A stretch of 64,000 bases of DNA from Adenophora triphylla var. japonica (Eukaryota > Streptophyta > Magnoliopsida > Asterales > Campanulaceae). The first letter of the stretch is position 1. Each line of letters starts with the position of its first letter. The DNA lies in contig JAFEMH010000749.1 of assembly GCA_022495995.1 (NCBI GenBank), positions 135,001 through 199,000 on the forward strand. The letters run 5' to 3'. Positions 55,386-64,000 of this stretch are shown piece after piece. Position numbers and translations under genes: made by a program. The notes under the pieces were generated by a model. It made no database searches and had not been told where the DNA came from. It saw only the letters and a list, made by a program, of their open reading frames with translations.

Positions 55386-55580
55386 CACCTTGTGAAATAT
55401 GAGTCGTTTTACCAAACACCCGAAAACATTTTACACCCTTCCTCCGTAAAATATTTTCCTCCGTAAAATATTTTACGCTCTACCTCCGTAAAACATTTTA
55501 CAGGAAAACATTTTACAGGAAAACATTTTCCAGAAAACGTTTTCCGGAAAACATTTTACGTCGAAACAAACGGAGCCTTA

Positions 55581-56318
55581 ATTCACAATTAAATGTTATA
55601 CTTTATGAAGTTTGATTCTACATTTGGTAAATACTTGGTAGATACTGATACCAATCATACCAATCAACTACCAACTGTATTGGTATATCGACTTAGTTGA
55701 TTAGTAATGATAAATATTTTTATTTAATAAGATGATATAAGCGAAATATAATTGATATATCTACCGAGCCACCACTAATTTTGCTAAGATGTCTAATCCA
55801 ATTATTTCGGATACTCTGTGGTACAATGCAGATCTCATTGCAACCATTTTCACAGAAAAGGGGTCACCAATCTATATTAGCTTAGCCCTCTTTGTTTTCA
55901 ATGGATAAAAGGTTAAAAGGTTGTCGTTTGTGGCATTATTCCAAAAAAAAAAAAAAGGACGTTTGGTATTCTGTCTGGAATGCATACAAGCTAGCTAGGT
56001 TCAAATTTTATTGGACTTTTATATATTGTCACTAGAATAATAAGTCCGTATTCGAGGACACATTATTATTATTATTATTATTTTAACTAAGCTTGTGTTC
56101 GAGGACACTTTTTTTTTTTTTTGATTTAAGAAAAAAAAAATTTTAAGGGCAAAATTTAATTAAATTTTTTTTTTCTTAAGGGCAAAATGGAAAAGCCAAA
56201 AAATAGTGGCAAAATTGGGAATTTTTACTGAAACTATTCATTCAACTGTTCATTGGCTTAGGTGGGCAACTCTAACTTATACTATAAATACTTTTATTTA
56301 TAAAAAGAATTTTCAAAC
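55581..56318. other. Unrecognised AT-rich stretch
   Basis: Between the two Tourist-type MITEs. Contains a short (ATT)n run near 56065-56082 and several homopolymer runs. No gene seen. Confidence 0.45.
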
Positions 56319-56321
56319 TTA

Positions 56322-56699
56322 GGCTCCGTTTGTTTCGTGTAAAACATTTTCCGAAAAATATTTTCATGTAAAATGTTTTCATGTAAAAAGGTTTCCTTGT
56401 AAAATGTTTTCATGTAAAAAGGTTTCCTTGTAAAATGTTTTCTTGTAAAATATCATGATCTTGTTTTCAGTTGTTTGGTAAATTTGACGAAAATATTTTC
56501 CGGAAATCATTTTCCGAAAATGTCACTTTTTTTTTATTAATTTAAATCAACTTTGTTTGAATGATAAATTTTATTAATTTATAATACTAAATTTAAATTA
56601 TACTAATAAAATTTTAAATCAACTTTGACAAAAATGTTTTTGTATTATTATTTAAATTATACTGAACAACTTAACTTTTTTTATTATTATTATTTTTTA

Positions 56700-56765
<66 letters not shown>

Positions 56766-56888
56766 TTATTATTATTATTTTATTATTATTTTATTATTTT
56801 TTATTTATTATTATTATTATTTTATTATTTTTTAGTTTATTATTATTATTATTATTATTATTTTATTTTTATTATTTTATTATTATTA

Positions 56889-56922
<34 letters not shown>

Positions 56923-57283
56923 TTATTATTATTTTATTATTATTATTATTATTATTATTTTATTATTATTATTTTATTATTATTATTTTATTATTATTAT
57001 TATTTTATTATTATTATTATTATTTTATTATTATTATTTTATTAGGGCGAACGGAAGAGTTGTAAAACGGTTTACGAATTTGAAATCGGTAAACCATTTT
57101 ACAAAGAAAACCCCCTTTTTTTACATTGACGAAAAATGTTTTACATTTGAAAACATTTTACAAGTGGTTACCAAACACCCGAAAACAAGGAAAACATTTT
57201 CCGAAAAACATTTTACTTGAAACAAACACCCGAAAACAAGGAAAACATTTTCGGAAAATGTTTTACACGAAACAAACGGAGCC
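56322..57283. mobile_element. Tourist-type MITE enlarged by an ATT microsatellite
   Basis: Ends GGCTCCGTTTGTTTCGTGTA and its inverse (TACACGAAACAAACGGAGCC), with TTA on both sides (56319-56321 and 57284-57286). Subterminal GTAAAATGTTTTC words are like those of 54070-55577, so both belong to one family. About 370 bp of ATT repeats fill the middle. Confidence 0.88.
56675..57044. repeat. (ATT)n microsatellite
   Basis: About 370 bp of ATT/TTA repeats broken by TTTTATT. The 146-codon Tyr/Ile/Phe ORF across it is an artefact. Confidence 0.95.
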
Positions 57284-57286
57284 TTA

Positions 57287-57584
57287 TTATTATTATGTTT
57301 TTATCACAAAATCTTAGGTGAAACGTGTTTTACGCTCGCTGAGCATAGAACGTGTTTTAAAATATGCGCGATGGCATTTTTGTAAATAAGTAGAACTTTT
57401 CAATAGGCGCGGTGACATTTTTGTAAATAACTGGAACTTACGAAAAACGCACCGGCACATTTTGACAATGTATAAGGCAGTTTTTGAATACTACAAGAGG
57501 CACTTTTCAACGCTACAACAGGCATGTATTTTTGAACTCACTTGAAACTTACGAAAATTCACCAGACATTTTTTGATACTGTAG
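57287..57584. other. Repeat-derived sequence before the 194-bp tandem
   Basis: Degenerate forms of the CACTTTTCAATACTACAACAGGCA word that makes up the following tandem. No gene. Confidence 0.5.
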
Positions 57585-57973
57585 AAGGCAGTTTTCAATA
57601 CTACAAAAGGCACTTTTTGATACTACAACAGGCATGTGCTTTTTAATTCACTTGACACTTTTCAATATTACAACAGACATTTTTCAATACTACAAGAGAC
57701 ACTTTTCAATACTACAACAGACACTTTTTAACACTACAACATGCACTATTTTCAGTAATATCGTCGTTATTATTTAACTAAGGCAGTTTTCAATACTACA
57801 AAAGGCACTTTTTAATACTACAACAGGCATGTACTTTTTAATTCACTTGACACTTTTCAATATTACAACAGGCATTTTTCAATACTACAAGAGACACTTT
57901 TCAATACTACAACAGACACTTTTTAACACTACAACATGCACTATTTTCAACAATATCGCCGTTATTATTTAAC
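57585..57973. repeat. 194-bp tandem duplication of CACTTTTCAATACTACAACAG words
   Basis: 57585-57778 and 57780-57973 are the same 194-bp sequence with a few substitutions. Each copy consists of about seven shorter words of about 24 bp (CACTTTTCAATACTACAACAGG) and ends with CGTTATTATTTAAC. Confidence 0.88.
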
Positions 57974-58269
57974 ATTACAATCGATTTAAATGTTATATTA
58001 GTGTTATTTTAGAACAGGCACTTTCTAATTTTGTAAGAGACACTTTATAATAACAGAAAAGACATTTACGCAAAACAAGTTCTAGGATAGCTTATCCTAG
58101 AATTTGTTTTACGCAAAAACGACTCTATTTTTATATATTTATTATAATAATTGATATCTTTAAAATACTCTCCAAGAACCACCCAACTCAAATCCAAGTC
58201 CCAAATCGTAGCAAAATCCAAAGACAATGACTCGTTGTCTGTTGTATAGACATCAGACAATTAAAATTG

Positions 58270-58880
58270 AGGTGGTCTCCCGTGAGAACAAGGGGATCCG
58301 TCTCATGCATGAGACGGGTCGATCCATGACCCATGGAGCATGACCCACCACGTGGCAGCCTTTTATAGGCCGATTTTTTTTCTCCAGGACCCATGGGTCC
58401 GACCCTGACACGTGGCAGCCTCTCATAAGCCCATTTTTTATTTTATTTTTTTATATTTTTTTTTCGGCTTTTCAGTGGTTTAAAAAAAGTAATAGTTATC
58501 ATCTCTTAATGTAATGACTGTATACATATAAAGTAACATTGTTCATAAGTAAACGTAATACCTGTTTTAAAAAAACAAAAGCTCGTTTTTACCCATTTTT
58601 TCAAATGTAATACAAACTATATGTATTACATTTGAAATGTAATAACTTATGTATATGAATGTAATAGTTTATACAAGTAAATGTAACACTTTGATAGATG
58701 AAATTGTAACATATTTCTATAGATAATGTAATACTTTTACATGTATCATGATAAATTTGAACTCATTGTAACTTATTGTTTGAAAACATATAGATATCTA
58801 TACATATGTGTTACAATTATGTACAAATACTATTACATATAAATAACACGTTTGTTACATTTTAGTTATAATAAGTATTA
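58270..58880. other. Possible inserted element between 11-bp direct repeats
   Basis: The 11-bp word AATTAAAATTG is at 58259-58269 and again at 58881-58891. Between them is a segment with GGTGGTCTCCCGTGAGA at its left, two GACC...CACGTGGCAGCC words (near 58342 and 58407) and many ATGTAATA words. The direct repeats could be a target duplication, but they are AT-rich and no inverted ends are seen. Confidence 0.3.
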
Positions 58881-58889
58881 AATTAAAAT

Positions 58890-59527
58890 TGCAGAATCAA
58901 AAGTAATCTGAACAACGTTACAATGTGATCGTATAGAGGCCTGCGATGGCAGTGTCCTAAGACAGAAATTCGTCCTCGCTTCTGCAACAGTTTTGGACGT
59001 CTGACTTGAGGATACAACTATTCGAAACAAGTTCTTGCAGAAGAACTTGTCCCTGGCGAATTTACAGAATGCTTTCTTAGAGAGAGAGAAGGGAGGAAGA
59101 ATATGAATCGATTTGTGTGTTTGTACACAATCTGATCATGTCTTTATATATGGAAGTTAACACATTTTCAAATTTGATTTTGAACCAACATAAATGTTCA
59201 GACATAATTGTCTGAGCAGTTAAAACTATCTGAAAATTTTAAATTTCATAATATTCGAAAATTATACTAATTACAAAAATATTAAAATCATTAAATTTTT
59301 TTTATAAAAAATACATTTCTGATCAGGAGACCCCAAGAGCCCCAAGACCCAATACACACACACATATACAATTATATATATTCATCTATTGAAATTCAAT
59401 AGAAATTTCCTTTTAAGCCTATCATTTGGCCCAACTCTTAATTAATGAGTCCAATTGGTATACTATTATAAAGACCTTTGGTTTTTCATCTTTCATCAAT
59501 GTGGGATAAATAACATAAGTTCCAACA
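58890..59527 (-). repeat. Copia-2 LTR (copy B)
   Basis: Matches 43208-43854, starting TGTTGGAACTTATG on the minus strand at 59527. No Copia-2 internal sequence follows it, since the left neighbour is unrelated. Confidence 0.7.
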
Positions 59528-59949
59528 GATCTTGCAACTTCTATCCTCGAAAAATACTTGAGGGAGCCAAGGTCCTTGATACTGAATTTTTGGTTCAAGT
59601 ATGATTTCACATGCGTAATTTTAGGAACATCGTTGCCCACCAAAATGATGCCATCAACGTAAATGAGTGATGCTACATAAGTTATACCTTTGCTTAAACT
59701 GAAGTGAGACTGGTCTGCCTTTGATTGATGGAAGTCAATATCAAGAAGAGCCTGAGTGAACTTGTGATACCAATTACGAGTTGCTTGACGAATACCATAA
59801 AGAGACTTACGCAATTTGCAAACTCGTGTATCTCCATCTTTAGAAAATCCTCGTGGGAGCTTCATGTAGACATCTTCTTCCAAATCCCCATGAAGAAAGG
59901 CGCTGTTTATGTCTAACTGATGAATGTCCCAAGACTTCTTTCGAGGCAA
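59422..59949 (-). pseudogene. Copia-3 RT, catalytic part (copy B)
   Basis: Same segment as in copy A ([43 protein letters not shown]), with the same YVDG change. The frame above 59930 is altered near DIHQLD. RT homology ends at 59528, where the Copia-2 LTR begins. Confidence 0.85.
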
Positions 59950-60043
59950 CCTGCAAGCAAGCTTCTCACGGTCACCAATTGTGCATCCGAAGCAAAGGTC
60001 TCGTGGTAGTCAATGCCTTCGACTTGGGTTAAAACTTTAGCAA

Positions 60044-60574
60044 CTAACCGTGCCTTATACCGTTCAATTTCCCGATTAGGTTTGTACTTAATTTATAAAC
60101 CCACTTGGAACTGAATGCTTTCTTGTCGGGTGGTAAGGGCTCAAGTGTCCATGTCCCATTGTCCTCTAATGCTTGAATTTCCTTTTTCATTGCTTCACGC
60201 CAATGTTCATTTTTGACAGCCTGACGATAGAATTTAGGCTCATCGTGTGAAGTGATGGCCGCTAAAAAATCTTTATGAGATGAAGAAAATCTTTTATAAG
60301 ACACAAAGTAGGACAAAGGATATACCTCCGAGTTCTCTGAAGTGGTAACAGGCGGCGCATGGTATATAGAATTTGGTAGCTGTAGAACATATTGCTCAAG
60401 GTGTTTAAGCTGCCTTTTAACTCGATCATTTCCCCTTGGTTGCCCTTGTCCAGACGTTGGTATAACAGGCTCAACAACATTCAGGTCACGCATGTCTGAA
60501 ATAGTCGGCTCAACTTGTTCATCAGATCTCGGCTGGGGGAGTGATCTGCTGCCGTTTGTGGTCAGGGCCACCAA
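60044..60574 (-). pseudogene. Copia-3 integrase-RT linker and RT N-terminus (copy B)
   Basis: Counterpart of 44369-44905. The upstream end (60530-60600) differs from copy A by a cluster of small changes at CTG/CAG words. RT start block EPKFYRQAVKNEHWREAMKK is unchanged. Confidence 0.85.
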
Positions 60575-60741
60575 TCATTTTGTGGCTACACTTGTACATC
60601 GAGTTTCAACTCAACTATAATGTGAGGTATAGGGCTGACCTCATCTTCCCAATAATACTCACTTTGATCAGTTAAATCTTCTACTCTCGGCTTTGGAAGT
60701 TTGTCCTTGAATGGAAATATGTTCTCGACAAACTTGACATC

Positions 60742-61775
60742 TCAAGAAGTATAAATTTTGTGTGTTTCAAGATAAAAAACCCTATATCCCTTTTGTGAAT
60801 GAGGATATCCAACAAAAACACAAGGCCTACCACGAACACCAAATTTGTCTCCCCTTTTTCTGTTATTTTTAGCATAAGTTAGACAACCAAACGTACGCAA
60901 GTATTCATACTTGGGCTTCTTATGAAACAAGACCTCATAAGGGGTTTGATTCTTCAGAGTTTTGGAGGGTAGGCGATTAATGATATAGGTGGCTGTTAAC
61001 ACACATTCTCCCCAAAATTGTATTAGCAAACCGGCCTCAAATCTCTATGCCCATGCTACCTCTAAAATATGTCCATGCTTGCGTTCAATAACTCCATTTT
61101 GTTGTGGAGTGTCGGTGAAAGATGTCTCAAGTACCATCCCATGCTCAATATAATAATTCACTATTTCTCGAGGTTGAAATTCAAGTCCATTATCACTACG
61201 GATTCGTTTTATTCTTTTCCCAAATTAAGTGTCAATCATATTGCAAAACATGGTAAGGTAACGATAAACCTCAGATTTATATTTCATAAGAAAAACCCAT
61301 ATATCCCTACTAAAATCATCAACCACAGATAAGAAGTAAGGTGACCCAGAAAACGAATGTGTGTTATACCCTCCCCGAATATCACAATGAATGAGATCGA
61401 AACAAGAACTTGACTGGAGATTACTACTAGGAAAGGGGAGCCGTGTTAACTTGGCTCGAAAACAAGAATCACAATGTTCTATCGTTTATTTTCTACCACA
61501 AATACTCAAAATAATGAGATTTCAACATAGATGAGTGCCCTAATATTTTGTGCCAAACACTGGAATCTATAGTAGCCGTCAAAGCCATACCTTCTTGAAC
61601 AACTGGTTCCATGTAGTATGGACCATTAGCGCGTTTACCCATCCCAATCAGATTTCTCAAAGCTAAGTCCTGCACGACACAAAAATCCGAGAAAAATATT
61701 AGGGCACAATTGAAATCCTTTGTCAATCCGCTGACAGAAAGTAGGTAGCATTTAAAATCGAGAATATTCAAAACA
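60742..61775 (-). pseudogene. Copia-3 integrase (copy B)
   Basis: Same as copy A but without CACTA-3, so the C-terminal frame is longer (61029-60742): TFGCLTYAKNNRKRGDKFGV then RPCVFVGYPHSQKGYR, the normal Copia integrase C-terminal continuation. The core (61066-61220) still has the shared stops. Confidence 0.82.
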
Positions 61776-61895
61776 TGACTAATTTTCTGCCAATTTGGTA
61801 GACTTGTTCAACCAACACTTCGAACAGGAATAGAATCCCCATTAGGGATTTGGACTGGTAGTTCGGTTCCGGACTGATTCTAATTCTCGAGAATT

Positions 61896-63086
61896 CTGCC
61901 ATCGCACGTGATGTGCTCACTTGCTCCTTAGTCAATAATCCAGGGCATCAAAGAAACCTTACCTGCCATATTTGCAGTTGGTGTGTTGCTCCCTTGATCA
62001 CTGCCCATCACCGTCTGATTCATATTCAAATATTGGACAAGCTTGGCATAATTCTGTGCCGACAATTCGGGTAAAGGGCTATCACCAGCCTCATCAAGGT
62101 GTACATATTTCCTTGCAACCTTCACCTTATTGTGGCTATCTCCCCCTCTTGACCCACTGCCATTGTTTTTCTTCCAACATCCGGATATCTTATGAGTCCA
62201 TAGCATTTCTCAATCGTATGATAGAGCTTTCCACAATGACTACACTTGGGTTTTTCTTGCTAGCCATTCTTGTTCTCTTCCATGTGTTATCGTGGTCCTC
62301 TGCTTGCCTGAAACGCCGCTGCCTCTATATTCATCCTTCCTGTTGACGTGATTTGCCTTTGTCACTCATCTTCATAAACAAGATGATATGTTGTACCCGG
62401 GGAAACAATCGGCTTCATGCCCAAAATCTGTGTCTTTATAGCTACAAAGCTTTCATCAAGACCCATGAGAAACTCATACAACCGCTTCTTCTCCTTCATC
62501 TCCGTCAGCTGCTTTGGAACGTCGCTAGAACACCCCCCACGCTTGCATCTCTGAGTAGGTGAAATTGACTATATTTCGTCCCATAAAGTCTTTAGCTTTG
62601 TGAAGTAAGATGAAACTGAAAGTCTCTTCTACCGAGTGAGAGTAATTTCACGTTTCAATTCATATGCTCTTGGTGCGCTCTCATTCCCAAAATACTCACG
62701 CAAGTCTTCCCAAATCTCTCGCGCTGTCTTGGCATGCTTGACGCTGTTTCGAATGTCCTTCTCTATGGCGATATGTAATCATCCCTTTACCATGGCATTG
62801 TGACGTCGCCATAGTGAGAAGTCTATTGCACCTTCCTTAGGAGTTGGTATCGATCCGTCCACGAACCCAAACTTTTTTTTTGCGAATAAGGCATTGGCCA
62901 TTTCATCTGCCCAAATCCGAGTAATTTTCGTGGCGAAGAAGATCGCTAACAAATACAATATTGGGGTTGTCTGAAGCTGCGATGTAGTAGGAAGACATAA
63001 CATCCACCACGATTCCATTGATGGGGTTACCAATGGAATCGTGGTGGGTGTTACCAATGGAATCGCCGCTAACCTCAGCCACCATT
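61896..63086 (-). pseudogene. Copia-3 gag and protease region (copy B)
   Basis: Gag from 63085 (MVAEVSGDS, then SSYYIAASDNPNIVFVSDLL), shifted-frame NALFAKKKFGFVDGSIPTPK, and zinc knuckle CSHCGKLYHTIEKC near 62211-62256. Stops match those of copy A. Confidence 0.8.
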
Positions 63087-63374
63087 GAAATGAGAAAAAG
63101 GAAAAAATGCGGATAGTTTTCAACGCAATTTGGCAAATGATTTTCATATATTATATCAAAATAAGACATGAGAAGACCTATATATACTAATAAGTCTTAC
63201 GAGATTTCTATGGATCTTTCTAAATAATTATCCTAATCTCCTATAATAAAGGAAAGAGATATATACAATCAATCAAATATTATCAATTCCATCAATACCA
63301 GAAACTGTCTCGGTCTTCCCTCCTTAATAGGGCGGTCTAATCGTGCAATTGTTGGTTATTTATGAAATCGTATA

Positions 63375-63607
63375 CTCCCTCCGTCCCATAGAGATACGCA
63401 CAGTTTGACTTTTTATGAAGTTTGACCATACAATAACGAGAAATTAGAACATTTTAATGAAATTTTAAAAGTTGTTATTGATTTATTACTAACAACACTA
63501 ACAATTAAAAATTTTAAAATTTAATTATAATATATCAATTTCTCGTAGTTGTATGATCAAACTTCATAAAAAGTCAAACTGTGCGTATTTCTATGGGACG
63601 GAGGGAG
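63375..63607. mobile_element. Stowaway MITE, complete (copy B)
   Basis: 233 bp with inverted ends of about 51 bp, CTCCCTCCGTCCCATAGA outward then TACGCACAGTTTGAC, with one mismatch. Flanked by TA (63373-63374 and 63608-63609). Copy A keeps only 19 bp of it. Confidence 0.95.
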
Positions 63608-63661
63608 TATGAAATAAATTATATAGGTGGCGGCTTAAATCAATTTCGGAGGCAGAAAATC

Positions 63662-64000
63662 AATTATGATTAAGTTTGTGGCTCAAGCTCTACCAAACTT
63701 ATTGCATGTCTGCTTTTCTCATTTCGTTGTCGCTGGTTTGTTTGCTTAAAAAATGATGAATTCTTATTTATGTGTTTCCAAGGATGGCAGAGGACTAGGT
63801 TTCCGTAATTTTCATGTTTATAACTTGGCGATGTTAGAAAAGTTTGGTTGGTGGTTGACTGTCGTCCCAAATGCTTTTGATAGTCGTGAAATATTTCCCG
63901 CCGCGGACTTTTTGAATGCTCGGGATGGGCAGTCTCCAAACGTAAGAGAGTTGGAGATGGCAGAAATAAAAGTATTTGGATTAATTCGTGCTTTAAGCAA
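63662..64000 (+). pseudogene. L1-type LINE fragment (copy B), cut by window end
   Basis: Same as 48158-48480, with KDGRGLGFRNFHVYNLAML and FPAADFLNARDGQSP blocks. It continues beyond the window. Confidence 0.75.

Larger units (their letters stand above)
54070..55577. mobile_element. Tourist-type (PIF/Harbinger) MITE enlarged by C/T and G/A arrays
   Basis: Ends GGCTCCGTTTGTTTC and its inverse GAAACAAACGGAGCC, with TTA on both sides (54067-54069 and 55578-55580). Beneath the ends lie AAAACATTTTCCGGAAAATGTTTT words. The centre (about 54340-55385) is an inverted structure: a left arm of eight or so units of about 75 bp, each with C-rich DNA, GTAATCGCCCC and a T run, and a right arm of G-rich DNA, GGGGGCGATTAC and A runs. 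Many ORFs of Pro/Phe or Gly/Lys are artefacts of these arrays. Confidence 0.88.
58877..64000. repeat. Large duplicated segment, copy B
   Basis: Second copy of 43195-48500, running off the window end. It lacks CACTA-3, holds the full Stowaway, and otherwise differs by scattered substitutions and small indels. Confidence 0.93.

Noticed and set aside
54376..55466. Gly/Lys- and Pro/Phe-rich ORFs on both strands
   Set aside because: They come from homopolymer and C/G-rich arrays inside the Tourist-type MITE. Several frames on both strands are open for the same reason.
56625..57065. 146-codon Tyr/Ile/Phe/Leu-rich ORF
   Set aside because: It is a translation of the ATT microsatellite, with no non-repeat protein sequence.
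58890..59527. Solo LTR of Copia-2 in copy B
   Set aside because: The outer side is flanked by Copia-3 RT but the inner side is unrelated sequence without the GATCT duplication expected of a solo LTR.

Overview
This window is eukaryotic nuclear DNA from a plant, almost certainly a eudicot. The evidence is an AT-rich background, tRNA-iMet-primed Copia and Gypsy retrotransposons, a Sirevirus with an env-like third gene, plant CACTA, hAT, Stowaway and Tourist-type DNA transposons, and an RTE LINE with a TTG-repeat tail. I cannot name the species. I see no intact host gene, rRNA, tRNA or CRISPR array. The only host-gene sequence I recognise is a last-exon fragment of histone H2A (39771-39983). The window is a nested stack of mobile elements in various states of decay.

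Layout, 1-37639. Positions 1-845 hold a broken Gypsy reverse transcriptase/RNase H on the minus strand, peppered with the word TAGGGTATA, followed by the end of a CACTA transposon (to 1766). From 1767 to 37639 runs one old plus-strand Sirevirus (Copia) whose 5' part lies outside the window. It has been broken by a young complete Copia element (2051-10122, target duplication GAGCA, two 1357-bp LTRs about 1% different), by a small hAT MITE (10355-10567), and by a Gypsy array with three LTRs and two internal regions (14591-32310, target duplication CCTCA). The first two Gypsy LTRs carry a captured RTE LINE. The Sirevirus env-like gene lies on both sides of the Gypsy array and contains a 1.4-kb tandem duplication. 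Its 3' LTR is 36125-37639.

Layout, 37640-64000. Next come a hAT element made of AACCGG and CTCGGCCGAG words (37779-38366), CACTA transposase remnants, a Stowaway MITE, the H2A exon and a short CACTA derivative (about 40175-40684). A truncated minus-strand Copia (Copia-2, 40685-43854) sits in another Copia (Copia-3). The segment 43195-48500 (Copia-2 LTR, Copia-3, an L1 fragment) is repeated at 58877-64000 and runs off the window. The two copies differ by a clean CACTA insertion and by a full versus collapsed Stowaway MITE. Between them are a 4.7-kb hAT element (49106-53822) holding a second three-LTR array, this one of a non-autonomous gag-only retrotransposon (49137-52606), and two Tourist-type MITEs swollen by simple-sequence arrays (54070-55577 and 56322-57283).

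The most interesting signal is a sense-strand hexamer, AACCGC, found more than 50 times in the Sirevirus sequence. It occurs in non-coding leader, LTR and env-like coding sequence, and in all three codon phases, so it appears to be kept as nucleic acid rather than as protein. Many frameshifts between near-identical repeats fall at CAG/CTG sites, which may reflect long-read consensus errors at methylated CHG positions rather than real decay.
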